DNA of 34,371 nt from NCBI GenBank assembly GCA_015231515.1, contig JADGBM010000022.1:1-34371 (forward strand), read 5' to 3'. Under the pieces are notes generated by a model. It was not told the origin of the DNA. It saw nothing but the letters and a program-made list of their open reading frames with translations, and made no database searches. Below are positions 7,471 to 17,444 of the stretch, one piece after another; position 1 is the first letter of the stretch, and every line of letters starts with the position of its first letter. The DNA is from Desulfobulbaceae bacterium (GTDB taxonomy: Bacteria; Desulfobacterota; Desulfobulbia; Desulfobulbales; VMSU01). Made by a program: the position numbers and the translations under genes.

Positions 7471-10400
7471 ATGACTAATTGTAAAAATTTCTCGCCCAAA
7501 CAGCAGCTACTTTACGCCAAATATCAGGCTCTGACGCGCTTTGCCAAAGTGGTTATGCAGTTAAGCGCCATTATCAGTGAGCCAACAACTGTCTCATCGT
7601 TGCTCCGCTGTTTGTACCGCTGCTCAATTGATACCGGCGTTAATCGCCAGAATTTTTCCCGTGAAATTCATAAATCAATTGAGTTACTCATATCGACTGA
7701 GCTTCTGAACAGTAAGCACGAATGCAACACCAGTATGGTTGAGATTATCTGTAGAGAAGCAGTGCACGAAAACTTCTTCAAGGCTCTGTCGGCAGCTGTA
7801 AAACAAGAGTTTATTGATACGATTACCAACGAACCAATCAAGAGCTCTTCTCCTGATTCAATATCCCGTGAGCTCCGAATCGATCTCTACAACAGCGACA
7901 TCGACTCATTCCACAAACATCTCATAGGCTATTATCAAAAAAATCCTTCAGAGGAACATCCCATTGCGGCCATTTGCAATAATCCCTTTTCTGATACTTG
8001 GTTTGCAACACTGCCGGATCACGTCCAGCTTCTTGCCCTCAACGAAATACTTAAAGATGCCATTAATCAACTTAAACCAATTCACGATGTCCTTGCCTAC
8101 CTGAAAACCCCTTCGCCTACTGGCGCCCCGGCTCCTATTTCACGCCACAGCTCTTTTTCCTATCTTTATATCTCGGCGTTATTGTTTCAGGGTGAGTCTG
8201 ATGATGCCAGTAAATTTCTTGCAGATATCGCAGAACACGGACAAGCCTTTGGTCTTGATGGCTGGATCAAATTTATTCAGGGAGACATAAATGGCGCACG
8301 CACTTCATTTGAAACAGATATTGCTGCCCTAAAGACGGCAAACAACAACCAGCAGGCCTATTTCACCGGTTTTGAAGGAGTTATCTACTGTTTTGCCCAC
8401 CTGCACGATGCAAAGGAGTTTCGCTTAAACTTTCTTCGAGAACTACAGATTTCATTAGACCATTTACAACCGGGTAATAATTTTAGACATACGTATGACA
8501 CCATATATCAGATTGCGGATCTACAGGAAAGCCCATCCGAACATTTCACTGTGTTCAGTGATGCCTTTACTGATCCAACCAGCATTGACTGCCTGGTCAC
8601 CGCCCTAGGGTCATTTTGGATTGAAAGTCGGCTCTCTCCGGCATTACAAATTAAGGCCGCCAACTTCTTCGAGGCCGCCCAAAAATCTGGTTTTAAGTGG
8701 ATTGCCCGTGAATTTGCTGAAATTCTTTACCGCACAACCAGAGAACCGCAATACAAAAACTTCTTGAGCGATTTCAACGCAACCCACAAAGGCCAACCCC
8801 TGGTAGACTCGATTTCCTACGAACTTCCGTGGAAAAGAGCGCTTAAAAACCTGCAAAAATTATCTTTAACCCATAACCGATCCTTGCCGGTCAAGCAGAC
8901 ACGCTTAGTCTGGTATTTACGAACAAACTCCGATCAAATTACTGAGATCATACCAAAACTTCAGAAAATCAATCTTGATGGTCAATGGAGTGTAGGCAGA
9001 AGTATCGCCCTTCACAAACTGTCAGTACTCCATGAAACAACCTTTCTAACGGATCAGGACAAACAGATTTGTGCAACACTCAAACACGTTAAAGACTCGA
9101 AACATGGCCTCACCTACTCCTTTGATCTTGAGCAGGCGCTTATCGCCCTTATTGACCACCCATTAGCCTATCACCTGGCTCCGTACCCCGTGCAAGTTGA
9201 AGTCATCAAGCGCCAGCCGGATCTTCACATTCAGCAGGATCGCGACTTCATAAACATATTTTTCCTACCGTTCCCCGAAGAGAATCAAAGAGTTGTAACG
9301 CACTTTGAAACCCGTAACCGCCTCGGTATTTACTCGATTACACCTGAAATCCGAAAAATATCTGAAATCGTTGGCTCCTTCGGCTTACACGCCCCTGCCA
9401 ACGAAAAAAACTCCTTCCTGCAGGTCCTTGGCAGTCTCGCCAACCACTGTAATATCCATACCAATTTCGATGCCGCCAGTCTTTCATTGGAAAGCATTGA
9501 AGCTGATCAACGCATCTACTGCCAACTCTCCCCTTCCGGCGCCGGCTTCAATGTTTCACTCCTCTGTAAACCTTACACAGATGGCAACCGATATTTTAAA
9601 CCTGGAGATGGGGCTCAGGTAATTATCTCGAAATTAGACGGAAAAACCATACAGATAATTCGCAATCTTAAACTGGAAGAGAAAAATGCTCTCCTGGTGG
9701 AGCAATCCTGTCCGTCTCTTCAGGATAATGAAGTCGGAGAGTGGGAATGGAGCCTGCAGAGCTTGACTGATTGCTTACAACTTTTGGAAGAACTGGAACT
9801 GCTGACCGATAAAATTGTCGTTGAATGGCCTAAAGGCAAACGTTTAAAAATTATTCAATCCGTACATGCCAACCAGCTCATGCTTAAGATCAACAAGCGC
9901 CGAAATTGGTTTGAAATCTCTGGTGATTTGACCATTGATGAGGACACCGTCTTGAGCCTCAACGACCTTTTGGCCCGGATTAGGCAAAGCAAATCGAACT
10001 TTATCCCCCTGTCGGAAAACAACTACATCGCGCTGTCGTCCGAGCTAAAATCACATTTGCAAAAAATAAGCTCCATTGCCTGGAACGATAATGACACCTT
10101 ACGATTCTCACCAGTTGCAGCTATGCTGCTGCACAACTCAGACTTCCCGGAAGACACACTTATTGCCGACAATCACTGGCACGACTTAAAATCAAAGATA
10201 GCCGAGTGCAACGATACTATTGCTCAACTGCCATCAACAATTAACACCACTCTGCGCACGTATCAAAAAACTGGTTTTGAATGGTTGTCAAAACTCGCCT
10301 ATCTTGGCTTTGGAGCTTGCCTTGCCGATGAGATGGGCCTGGGAAAAACCATCCAGGCTTTATCGTTTATCCTTGATCAGGCCCCCAATGGTCCTTGCCT

Positions 10401-11628
10401 GGTTATCGCACCAACCTCTGTCTGTTTTAACTGGATTGATGAGGCGTCAAAATTCACACCCACACTCAACACAGTAACCCTACCGTCTTTCGGTCGCGAG
10501 AAAACTGTACGCAAACTTAAAAGCTACGATGTGCTCATCACCAGCTACGGACTGCTTCAGCAGGAACAAGAGCTTTTAAGTGAGGTCCAGTGGCAGGTTA
10601 TCGCACTCGACGAGGCGCAAGCAATTAAAAACATGACCACGAAACGGTTTAAAGCGGCTTTAAGTTTAAATGGAAAACATCGAGTTGTAACCTCAGGCAC
10701 TCCACTAGAAAACAATCTCGGTGAACTCTGGAGCATTTTTCGTTTTATAAACCCAGGGCTTTTAGGTTCCATATCACAGTTCAACAAACGTTTTGCCGGG
10801 CCCATAGAAAAAAACTCAGATCTACATGCCCAAAAACAACTCAAGAAAATTGTCTCACCTTTCATTTTACGCAGGCTGAAAACTCAAGTGCTTGAGGAAC
10901 TTCCATCTCGAACCGAGGTGAACCTACAGGTACAACTTTCAGAGGAAGAGAAAACCTTATATGAATCGTACAGGAGGGAGGCCGTTGAAAACTTGACCAA
11001 CGACACGTCCCCAAACGGTCATCGGCATATTAAAATCCTTGCCGAAATCATGAAACTCCGGCGCTTGTGCTGCAATCCAAATCTCATAGCGCCTGAACTG
11101 AAACTCAATAGCTCCAAACTCACAGTATTTGACTCGATACTCACCGACTTATTATCCGGTGGTCACAAGGTTCTTGTTTTCAGCCAATTTGTCGACCACT
11201 TAAAAATCCTCAGAAAATATATAGAGTCACGCAATATACACTATCAATATTTAGATGGGAGCACCTCGACAGCTCAGCGCAGAGTTTGTGTAAAGGCCTT
11301 CCAGGCTGGAGAAGGCGATGTCTTCCTGATCAGCCTCAGAGCTGGTGGCTTAGGCCTTAACCTGACCGCGGCAAATTATGTAATCCACATGGACCCATGG
11401 TGGAATCCAGCCGTAGAAGACCAGGCCTCTGACCGAGTTCATCGAATAGGGCAGAAACTTCCGGTCACAATTTATCGTTTAATTACACAAAACACTATCG
11501 AAGAAAAGATTGTTGAACTCCATCAGCACAAAAGAGAACTGGCAGAAAACCTTCTCAAAGGGACAGAACTTTCAAACAAAATTTCGTCCGACGAACTCAT
11601 TAAAATTCTCAGCCACGAGACTATCTGA
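7471..11628 (+). CDS. Large SNF2-family ATPase (DEAD/DEAH-like helicase)
   Basis: The protein has 1385 residues. The ATPase motor is C-terminal: Q-motif-like RTYQKTGFEWL near 930, Walker A DEMGLGKT at 953-960, Walker B DEAQ at 1047-1050 followed by AIKN, then SGTPLENNLGELW. The second RecA lobe contains VFSQFVDHL, SLRAGGLGLNLTAANYV, DPWWNPAVEDQA at 1309-1320 and HRIGQ at 1324-1328. These are diagnostic of Swi2/Snf2 ATPases, which translocate on double-stranded DNA and displace or remodel bound proteins such as stalled RNA polymerase. The first 900 residues contain no domain I can name; parts near 180-460 look TPR-like and helical. There is no strong ribosome site before ATG 7471. The gene stands alone on the plus strand, with a weakly linked SH3 gene following. 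Confidence 0.92.
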   Translation: MTNCKNFSPKQQLLYAKYQALTRFAKVVMQLSAIISEPTTVSSLLRCLYRCSIDTGVNRQNFSREIHKSIELLISTELLNSKHECNTSMVEIICREAVHENFFKALSAAVKQEFIDTITNEPIKSSSPDSISRELRIDLYNSDIDSFHKHLIGYYQKNPSEEHPIAAICNNPFSDTWFATLPDHVQLLALNEILKDAINQLKPIHDVLAYLKTPSPTGAPAPISRHSSFSYLYISALLFQGESDDASKFLADIAEHGQAFGLDGWIKFIQGDINGARTSFETDIAALKTANNNQQAYFTGFEGVIYCFAHLHDAKEFRLNFLRELQISLDHLQPGNNFRHTYDTIYQIADLQESPSEHFTVFSDAFTDPTSIDCLVTALGSFWIESRLSPALQIKAANFFEAAQKSGFKWIAREFAEILYRTTREPQYKNFLSDFNATHKGQPLVDSISYELPWKRALKNLQKLSLTHNRSLPVKQTRLVWYLRTNSDQITEIIPKLQKINLDGQWSVGRSIALHKLSVLHETTFLTDQDKQICATLKHVKDSKHGLTYSFDLEQALIALIDHPLAYHLAPYPVQVEVIKRQPDLHIQQDRDFINIFFLPFPEENQRVVTHFETRNRLGIYSITPEIRKISEIVGSFGLHAPANEKNSFLQVLGSLANHCNIHTNFDAASLSLESIEADQRIYCQLSPSGAGFNVSLLCKPYTDGNRYFKPGDGAQVIISKLDGKTIQIIRNLKLEEKNALLVEQSCPSLQDNEVGEWEWSLQSLTDCLQLLEELELLTDKIVVEWPKGKRLKIIQSVHANQLMLKINKRRNWFEISGDLTIDEDTVLSLNDLLARIRQSKSNFIPLSENNYIALSSELKSHLQKISSIAWNDNDTLRFSPVAAMLLHNSDFPEDTLIADNHWHDLKSKIAECNDTIAQLPSTINTTLRTYQKTGFEWLSKLAYLGFGACLADEMGLGKTIQALSFILDQAPNGPCLVIAPTSVCFNWIDEASKFTPTLNTVTLPSFGREKTVRKLKSYDVLITSYGLLQQEQELLSEVQWQVIALDEAQAIKNMTTKRFKAALSLNGKHRVVTSGTPLENNLGELWSIFRFINPGLLGSISQFNKRFAGPIEKNSDLHAQKQLKKIVSPFILRRLKTQVLEELPSRTEVNLQVQLSEEEKTLYESYRREAVENLTNDTSPNGHRHIKILAEIMKLRRLCCNPNLIAPELKLNSSKLTVFDSILTDLLSGGHKVLVFSQFVDHLKILRKYIESRNIHYQYLDGSTSTAQRRVCVKAFQAGEGDVFLISLRAGGLGLNLTAANYVIHMDPWWNPAVEDQASDRVHRIGQKLPVTIYRLITQNTIEEKIVELHQHKRELAENLLKGTELSNKISSDELIKILSHETI

Positions 11629-11728
11629 TCTATTTTTTTATCCAGCATCACCCTTTGCCATAAAAATACTTGACTAATCTTGGGCTGTTAGGCCATATAA
11701 AAAAAACATGCTCATAAAGGAAATAAAA

Positions 11729-12457
11729 ATGAAAAACCCAATCAAGTTACGTTTAGTATCTATATTGACAGCCGGCTTGCTTTCCTTACTGATTACGACA
11801 CTATCACAGGCAGAGATTCGTTACGTTGTTGATGTTCTTGTTGTTTCATTACGTGAAGGCCCAGACAACTCTTTTGCTTCGTTGAAATCGCTCAAAACAG
11901 GAGACTCTTTCACACTTCTTGACGAACAGGAAAACTTCATTAAAGTTGAAACCAAGGAAGGTCTTGTCGGCTGGCTCCCAACCCAATACACGACTGCCAA
12001 GCCGCCAAAAGCATTTCTGGTAGACAAATTAACTCAGCAGGTTGAAAAAATTAGCAAAGATAAAGAAAACCTCGAAAATAAAACAAAACAATTAGCTGAG
12101 CAATTGGCCAGTAAAGAACAAAAAATCAACGAGGTCGAAAACAGGTATTCCTTAATCAAAAAAACTGAGAACTCGGACTTAATCTCCCTGCAAAAACAAC
12201 TTGATGAAATCACTAAAGAGTATGAATCCTTAGTAAGTCAGTCGGAGACTACAATCAAAACTGCCAATGAACGTGATTTCCTTGCAAAAAATAATGCTGC
12301 ACTGCTTGCAAAGGTTGCCTCTCTTGAAGGGGAGAACACAAATCTAGCCAACAAGCAGGCTCTTTACTGGTTTCTCGCTGGCGGTGGGGTGTTTATTATT
12401 GGTTGGATAATTGGCCGGGTATCATCGAGACGTCAACGCAATTCGTTGACCCTTTAA
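11729..12457 (+). CDS. SH3-domain, coiled-coil, membrane-anchored protein (YgiM-like)
   Basis: ATG 11729 is preferred over the in-frame ATG at 11708 because AAAGGA (11716-11721) lies 7 bases before it and a clean signal peptide then starts the protein. The 242 residues comprise a signal peptide (1-28, ending LSQA), a bacterial SH3 domain (about 29-88, with LREGPDNSFASLKSLKTGD and GLVGWLPTQY), a long charged coiled coil (about 95-205), and a C-terminal membrane helix (LYWFLAGGGVFIIGWIIG) followed by a basic stop-transfer tail. This is the 'SH3 and anchor' architecture of E. coli YgiM. The domain should face the periplasm and may contact cell-wall peptides. The family's function is not known. 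Confidence 0.87.
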   Translation: MKNPIKLRLVSILTAGLLSLLITTLSQAEIRYVVDVLVVSLREGPDNSFASLKSLKTGDSFTLLDEQENFIKVETKEGLVGWLPTQYTTAKPPKAFLVDKLTQQVEKISKDKENLENKTKQLAEQLASKEQKINEVENRYSLIKKTENSDLISLQKQLDEITKEYESLVSQSETTIKTANERDFLAKNNAALLAKVASLEGENTNLANKQALYWFLAGGGVFIIGWIIGRVSSRRQRNSLTL

Positions 12458-12509
12458 CAGACTACGTTCAACTATTTTCATTTTTATCTTTACAGAGATC
12501 AATTATTTT

Positions 12510-12534
12510 AATTAACTATTATAGTTAGTTAATT
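12510..12534. repeat. AT-rich inverted repeat
   Basis: AATTAACTA (12510-12518) and TAGTTAATT (12526-12534) are perfect inverted copies with a 7-base loop. It lies between the SH3 gene and the small hypothetical gene. It is too AT-rich to be a convincing terminator and could be an operator or a weak transcription end. Confidence 0.4.
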
Positions 12535-12580
12535 AATTATGTCCGATCGACAAGATAAAGGCGTGGAGGAGATTAGTAAA

Positions 12581-12772
12581 ATGGATGGACAAATTATGCC
12601 GGGGTGGTTCAGGCATCCAAAACTTGGCCTGATCAAGGTGATTACAAACGAAAACCAGGAATGGGTATACCAGTGTTTTTCTGATAGCGGCAGCAGGGCG
12701 CTATCGAAAGAAAAGAAACTAGACAGTTGGATATGGGCACTCTGCGAGCAGGATTTCACAACAAAATCATAA
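12581..12772 (+). CDS. Small hypothetical protein, 63 residues
   Basis: The start at ATG 12581 is chosen because GGAGGAG (12565-12571) is 9 bases upstream. An ATG at 12539 in the same frame has no ribosome site and would add 14 residues. The product starts MDGQIMPGWFRHPKLGLIKV and is rich in tryptophan (four) and charged residues, with no membrane segment, cysteine pair or known motif. The GWFRHPKLGLIKV opening followed by an EWVYQCF strand suggests a small beta-rich fold. I do not recognise it. It is convergent with aspC, and the hairpin after its stop is oriented mainly to end aspC. Confidence 0.6.
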   Translation: MDGQIMPGWFRHPKLGLIKVITNENQEWVYQCFSDSGSRALSKEKKLDSWIWALCEQDFTTKS

Positions 12773-12795
12773 CACGACTTAATCTCCGTATAATC

Positions 12796-12836
12796 AAAAA
12801 AAGGGGTACGAATGTCGTAAAAACCATTCATACCCC
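12796..12836 (-). terminator. Rho-independent terminator downstream of aspC
   Basis: GGGGTA-C-GAATG (12803-12814) pairs with CATTC-A-TACCCC (12825-12836) with one mismatch. The A run at 12796-12802 becomes a T run after the stem on the minus strand, so the signal ends transcription coming from aspC. It may also stop plus-strand reading in part. Confidence 0.8.
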
Positions 12837-12858
12837 ATTCTCATAACAACTAACTTTT

Positions 12859-14064
12859 TTATGACAATTTTGCCAGGGCTTCCTTGAGCCGGATCATACC
12901 CTTTTCCAAAACATCCATTGAGGTTGCAAAAGAAAACCGCACAAAATCATCGGCACCAAACGCTGCCCCCGGCACAGAAGCAATCAGGGCTTCGTCGAGC
13001 AAATAATCAGACATATCGACAGAGTTGCCAATGGTAGTGTCACCATATTTTCTGCCAAAATAATGTGAGAAATTGGGGAAGACATAAAAGGCCCCGTTTG
13101 GCTTTACACAGCTGACCCCCTCGATAGACTGCAACTCATCAAGAACATATCTGAGCCGTGGCTCAAATGACTCCTTCATCCTGACCGGGAAACCCTGGTC
13201 ACCTGAAACAGCAGCCAGAGCCGCCTTTTGAGAGATAGAGCTTGGATTGGAAGTGCTCTGACTTTGAATTTTGTTCATTGCCGCAATAACATGCTTTGGC
13301 CCAGCGGAGTAACCAATGCGCCAGCCGGTCATAGCAAAGGATTTACTCACGCCATTAAGAATAATTATCTGATCCTTCAGTTCAGGAGAAATATCCAGAA
13401 TATGCGGAAGTTTACCTTCCGAATAAACAATTGTGTCATAAATATCATCAGAGATCACGACTAAATTGTGTTTAAGCGCATATTCAGCCACGAGTGCCAG
13501 ACCAGCTCTTGAAAAAATAGCTCCAGTAGGGTTGGAGGGGCTGTTAAGTATAATACCCTTGGTTTTGCTACTGACGCATTTATCCAGCTCTTCTTTGCGG
13601 ATGTCAAAATTATGTTCTTCGCTTAACTGAAGGTAAACAGGCTTGGCACCTGCCAATTCGATTATTGGCGGATACGATACCCAATATGGCGTTGGGATTA
13701 TAACTTCATCACCCGGCCCGAACAAGGCCTGTCCCATGTTGTAGAGGCCATGCTTGCCACCGCAGCAAACCTGAATCTGATCAGGCTCATACTGCCAGCC
13801 CTTGTCTTCAGCAAAACGGTGACAAATTGCTTCGCGCAGTTCAATAATACCAGGTACCGCTGTATAGCGCGTAAAACCTTCGTCAATTGCTTTTTTAGCT
13901 GCCAGGCACACATGTTCAGGTGTTTCAAAGTCAGGCTCACCAACACTGAAATTCAAAACATCGGAACCGGCAGCCCTCAGTGCCTTTGCCTTCGCATTGA
14001 CAGCTAATGTCGGTGAAGGTTTAATCTGACGCATACGCTCAGCAACTTCTATTTGTGTCGCCAT
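12859..14064 (-). CDS. aspC: Aspartate aminotransferase (class I, PLP-dependent)
   Basis: The 401-residue protein is a fold-type I aminotransferase. It shows NFSVGEPDFETPEH (substrate-binding N-terminal segment), CGGKHGLYN near 102, SPSNPTGAIF with N178, SDDIYD at 205-210, the pyridoxal-phosphate lysine K241 in VSKSFAMTGWRIGY, and the C-terminal arginine segment FVRFSFA that binds the substrate carboxylate. Subgroup Ib aspartate aminotransferases have this pattern; some also transaminate prephenate, which I cannot exclude. The reaction interconverts aspartate and 2-oxoglutarate with oxaloacetate and glutamate. GGGAGA lies 11 bases before ATG 14064. It follows truA after about 100 bases and ends at a clear terminator. 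Confidence 0.92.
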   Translation of the reverse strand: MATQIEVAERMRQIKPSPTLAVNAKAKALRAAGSDVLNFSVGEPDFETPEHVCLAAKKAIDEGFTRYTAVPGIIELREAICHRFAEDKGWQYEPDQIQVCCGGKHGLYNMGQALFGPGDEVIIPTPYWVSYPPIIELAGAKPVYLQLSEEHNFDIRKEELDKCVSSKTKGIILNSPSNPTGAIFSRAGLALVAEYALKHNLVVISDDIYDTIVYSEGKLPHILDISPELKDQIIILNGVSKSFAMTGWRIGYSAGPKHVIAAMNKIQSQSTSNPSSISQKAALAAVSGDQGFPVRMKESFEPRLRYVLDELQSIEGVSCVKPNGAFYVFPNFSHYFGRKYGDTTIGNSVDMSDYLLDEALIASVPGAAFGADDFVRFSFATSMDVLEKGMIRLKEALAKLS

Positions 14065-14162
14065 TTTTGTATATCTCCCAAGCCGGCCAGCCGCCGAAAT
14101 TAACAGTTAAGAATAAATCTATAAATTATGAGTTACTTAATCCAAAGTTTTAAAGAAAACAA

Positions 14163-14930
14163 TTAATAAAATACTTCAGTTAAAATCAACCCGTGCGCCG
14201 GAGCGGTTGCATCAGCACAAGATCTATCTTTTGAGGCAAAAACCGCTGCAAATTCATTGACCGTGCGTTTACCCTGGGCTGTTCTAATAACTGTGCCGAC
14301 AATATTACGGACCATATGGCGGAGAAAACCATCGCCAGCAATTGTGATAGCATAGTGGCTCTCATGGGCGGGATCACATTTAATCTCTGCCCGAAAAATA
14401 GTTCGAACTGCCCCTCGACCACCATCAAAACTTCGATCTCGAGATCCGACCGCCTCAAAACTTAAAAAATCATGCTCTCCAACCAGCAAATCAAGACACT
14501 GCTGCGCTATATTCTGGTCAAAATCACCGGGGAAATGGGCCATATAAAGCCGATCGCCTGGATACATTATCGATGCGCAGCTAAATTTATAGCAGTACTC
14601 CTTGCCGACACAGCTGAACCGTGCGTGAAAATCATCCCTCTCTTCAGTTACAGCAAGAATTCGAATATCCCTTGGCAAAAGTCTATTTAAGCCTTTTAAC
14701 AATCCATGGCTGGCAATTGCAGAATGCGTAGAAAAACTCGCAGCCATACCGAGGGCATGAACTCCGGCATCTGTGCGCCCTGCTCCGTGAAGAGTTATCG
14801 ACTCCTGGGTCATAGTCTTGAGGCACCCTTCAATGACGCTCTGAATGGTGGAATCAGTAAGTTGTCGCTGCCAGCCGCAATAAGAACTCCCATCAAAGGC
14901 AATAATGAGCTTAAGACATCGCACAGACAA
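14163..14930 (-). CDS. truA: tRNA pseudouridine(38-40) synthase TruA
   Basis: The 255-residue protein carries the TruA signature AGRTDAGVHALG with catalytic D54, the N-terminal YCGWQRQ motif, and the C-terminal FLRHMVRNIVGT segment. It isomerises uridines 38, 39 and 40 in the anticodon stem-loop of many tRNAs. The start is a TTG at 14930, 11 bases after the argC stop; AGAGG from the end of argC serves as its ribosome site, so translation is probably coupled to argC. A GTG two codons later is an alternative. Length is normal for the family. Confidence 0.94.
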   Translation of the reverse strand: MSVRCLKLIIAFDGSSYCGWQRQLTDSTIQSVIEGCLKTMTQESITLHGAGRTDAGVHALGMAASFSTHSAIASHGLLKGLNRLLPRDIRILAVTEERDDFHARFSCVGKEYCYKFSCASIMYPGDRLYMAHFPGDFDQNIAQQCLDLLVGEHDFLSFEAVGSRDRSFDGGRGAVRTIFRAEIKCDPAHESHYAITIAGDGFLRHMVRNIVGTVIRTAQGKRTVNEFAAVFASKDRSCADATAPAHGLILTEVFY

Positions 14931-14941
14931 CTTAGGCCTCT

Positions 14942-15979
14942 TTATGGAAAGAGAGGAACAGCCTCAAGACCGGAAGCCTCATCAAATCCACACATAATAT
15001 TCATGTTCTGCACGGCTTGACCGGCAGCGCCTTTAACTAAATTATCTATGGCGGAAACGATAATTACCCGACCAGTACGAGGGTCATAGGTAGGAGCGAT
15101 ATCACAGAAATTACTTCCCCGGACATATTGCGTGGCAGGAAAACTTCCTCGCGGACAGATACGGACAAACCGTTCACCTGCGTAGAAATCAGTGTACAAC
15201 GCCTGCAGTTTCTCGTTTGTAAGGTCACTGGTCACTGTGGCATAAATTGTGGTGAGAATGCCTCGAGACATGGGCACCAAATGGGGTGTGAAGGAGATTA
15301 CAATCTCCTGGCCAGCTAACTCGCTCAACTCCTGTTCAATTTCAGGGGTATGCCTATGAGAGGCAACCTTATAGGCACGAAAACCGTCTGTAACTTCACA
15401 GTACAATGTTCCTACTTGAGCACTCCTCCCAGCGCCAGAAGTCCCTGACTTTGAGTCAACAATAATGGTCTTCACATCAACAAGCTTATTTTTCAGAAGA
15501 GGCGCTAATCCCAAAATCGTACTGGTAGGATAACAACCAGGATTGGCAATAAGTCGTGAACCCGGAATCGCATGTCGATGAATTTCGGGCAAGCCATAGA
15601 CAGCTTCGGCCAGATACTCAACTGCGCAATGTACCTGATACCATTGCTCATAAACCTGGCTATCGTGAAGCCTGAAGTCGGCGCTCAAATCGACAACTTT
15701 TTTCCCTGCTTCAAGCAGCCCCGGAATAATATTCATAGCAGTCTGATGCGGAACAGCAGTAAAAAAAACATCTGCTTTAGCAGCAAGATCGGCACCTGTA
15801 CTATTTTCACAAATTAAATCAGTACAGCCCGCCAGACTGGGGTAGACGTCAGAAAGCTTTTTACCGGCATACTGACGGGATGTAGCCACAGTCAGTTCAA
15901 CGTTCCCGTGCCTGGAAAGTAAGCGGGCAAGCTCAACACCTGTATACCCAGACGCACCTATAATACCAACACGTGTCAT
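14942..15979 (-). CDS. argC: N-acetyl-gamma-glutamyl-phosphate reductase
   Basis: The 345-residue enzyme catalyses the third step of arginine synthesis, NADPH-dependent reduction of N-acetylglutamyl phosphate to the semialdehyde. The NADP-binding loop [10 protein letters not shown] is at 8-17. The catalytic cysteine is C149 in NPGCYPTS, and the later GxSGAGR-type segment ([10 protein letters not shown]) and [10 protein letters not shown] are typical of the long-form ArgC. GAGGA lies 7 bases before ATG 15979. It sits directly downstream of the ribosomal protein pair rplM-rpsI but is separated from it by a terminator, an order I recall from related deltaproteobacterial genomes. Confidence 0.95.
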   Translation of the reverse strand: MTRVGIIGASGYTGVELARLLSRHGNVELTVATSRQYAGKKLSDVYPSLAGCTDLICENSTGADLAAKADVFFTAVPHQTAMNIIPGLLEAGKKVVDLSADFRLHDSQVYEQWYQVHCAVEYLAEAVYGLPEIHRHAIPGSRLIANPGCYPTSTILGLAPLLKNKLVDVKTIIVDSKSGTSGAGRSAQVGTLYCEVTDGFRAYKVASHRHTPEIEQELSELAGQEIVISFTPHLVPMSRGILTTIYATVTSDLTNEKLQALYTDFYAGERFVRICPRGSFPATQYVRGSNFCDIAPTYDPRTGRVIIVSAIDNLVKGAAGQAVQNMNIMCGFDEASGLEAVPLFP

Positions 15980-16090
15980 TTTTTTATCCTCACAATAGTA
16001 GTGACTGAAAGCGTTAAGCCTTGAGCTGCTGCCCCTTGCAGTTGATGCATCGAATCGCCATTTGCATTCCAGTCATTTGCAGAAACAAAA

Positions 16091-16120
16091 ACAGGGAAGA
16101 GCATAAATGCTCTTCCCTGT
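16091..16120 (-). terminator. Terminator of rplM-rpsI
   Basis: ACAGGGAAGAGCA (16091-16103) pairs perfectly with TGCTCTTCCCTGT (16108-16120) around a TAAA loop. On the minus strand it is followed by TTTTTGTTT. It lies just after rpsI and before argC. Confidence 0.93.
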
Positions 16121-16148
16121 TGATACATACCAAGTAAAAATCTGTTTT

Positions 16149-16544
16149 TTAACGTTTCGAAAACTGAAAGCTGGCGCGAGCACCCTTCTTGCCATATTTT
16201 TTTCTCTCTTTAACGCGTGAATCACGTGTTAAGAAACCGGCTTTTTTCAGTGAACCTCTAAACTCAGCATCAACTTCTAAAAGTGCTCTGGAAATTCCAT
16301 GACGCAGTGCATCTGCCTGAGCAGATTTGCCGCCACCTTTAAGCGTTGCCATAACATCATATTTCTCAAGGGTATCAGTAATAACAAAAGGAGAATCAAC
16401 CTTCTGTTTGGTATCACCAATGTTGCCAAAATAGACTTCAGCATCCAACTTATTTACTTTAACATCACCTGAACCCGGCTTCAGCCAAACACGCGCCACA
16501 GCTGTTTTGCGTTTTCCGGTTGCATAGAAATTAGTATCTGCCAT
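16149..16544 (-). CDS. rpsI: Ribosomal protein S9 (uS9)
   Basis: The 131-residue protein begins with [20 protein letters not shown], contains [20 protein letters not shown], and ends with the basic tail ASFQFSKR that reaches into the 30S P site and contacts tRNA. Length and ends are standard for bacterial S9. It is translated from the rplM message, 20 bases after the rplM stop, and the unit ends at the strong hairpin at 16091-16120. Confidence 0.97.
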   Translation of the reverse strand: MADTNFYATGKRKTAVARVWLKPGSGDVKVNKLDAEVYFGNIGDTKQKVDSPFVITDTLEKYDVMATLKGGGKSAQADALRHGISRALLEVDAEFRGSLKKAGFLTRDSRVKERKKYGKKGARASFQFSKR

Positions 16545-16564
16545 CGGTATTTTCTCCGTATCTA

Positions 16565-16993
16565 TTATAATGCTAAGGTTTCGGGTTGTTGCGCTTCATG
16601 TGGATGCTCTACACCAGCATACACCTTAAGCTTCTTCAATTGCTGTCTGCCAAGAGAGTTCTTAGGCAACATTCCTTTGACAGCAAAAGTAAGCATATCT
16701 GTTGGTTTCTTTTCCAGCAACTCACTAGCCGTTGTTTCGGTTAAGCCACCCATATATCCGCTGTGACGATAATATTTCTTATCCTTCATTTTATTACCGG
16801 TAAGTTTAACCTTCTCGGCATTAACAACAACAACATAGTCGCCATTGTCCATAAATGTTGAATATGTAGGTTTATTTTTACCCCTGAGTATTGTCGCAAT
16901 CTCAGAGGCTAAACGGCCAAGTACTTTCCCTTGAGCGTCAACTATAAACCATTTTTTTTCGATTTCATTGACCGGGGTCAAATAAGTTTTCAT
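16565..16993 (-). CDS. rplM: Ribosomal protein L13 (uL13)
   Basis: The 142-residue protein shows [47 protein letters not shown] and [19 protein letters not shown], all hallmark segments of bacterial L13, a large-subunit assembly protein. It begins at ATG 16993 and leads the rplM-rpsI pair. Its promoter must lie in the about 80 bases before the tRNA-Gly terminator, which contains an AT-rich TTATAG-like element but no strong -35. Confidence 0.97.
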   Translation of the reverse strand: MKTYLTPVNEIEKKWFIVDAQGKVLGRLASEIATILRGKNKPTYSTFMDNGDYVVVVNAEKVKLTGNKMKDKKYYRHSGYMGGLTETTASELLEKKPTDMLTFAVKGMLPKNSLGRQQLKKLKVYAGVEHPHEAQQPETLAL

Positions 16994-17071
16994 GGTGCAC
17001 GCCTTTTCTATAATTTTTACGCCTTGCCGTTAACAGAAACTGAGCCGGGCAAAGAATTTAATTCAATGAAA

Positions 17072-17100
17072 AAAAGGTTCGAAGTGTATTCGAACCTTTT
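17072..17100 (-). terminator. Terminator of tRNA-Gly
   Basis: AAAAGGTTCGAA (17072-17083) pairs perfectly with TTCGAACCTTTT (17089-17100). The minus-strand transcript ends in a T run (TTTTTTT) after the stem. It separates tRNA-Gly from rplM. Confidence 0.9.
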
Positions 17101-17105
17101 AAATA

Positions 17106-17180
<75 letters not shown>

Positions 17181-17217
17181 ATTCTTCAAACAAGCAATTC
17201 TCATCGCAGAAACGAAG

Positions 17218-17248
17218 ATTATATACCCACATAAGGGTACAATGTCAA
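17218..17248 (-). promoter_or_regulatory. Sigma-70 promoter for tRNA-Gly
   Basis: On the minus strand a perfect TTGACA (17248-17243) is followed after 17 bases by TATATA, overlapping TATAAT (17223-17218), about 38 bases before the tRNA 5' end. This is the strongest consensus promoter in the window. Confidence 0.75.
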
Positions 17249-17316
17249 CATAAAAACCTGTTTTTTTCTTTCAAAAAGATTATACGGTTCTATTAATCCT
17301 TTTTTTAATAATCAAG

Positions 17317-17346
17317 TTGATTCTTTGATTGCCTCACTGTTATATT
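17317..17346 (+). promoter_or_regulatory. Putative promoter of the hisB unit
   Basis: TTGATT (17317-17322) and TATATT (17341-17346) are 18 bases apart. The start of transcription would leave a leader of roughly 90 bases before the hisB ATG at 17445. Confidence 0.45.
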
Positions 17347-17444
17347 TTATATGCACTACTTGCCCAGTATATTTTATAAGACACATAGCCCGACTGAGTT
17401 CGCACCTCTTTTTATTACGAATATGCGCTAACCAAGGAGACCAA

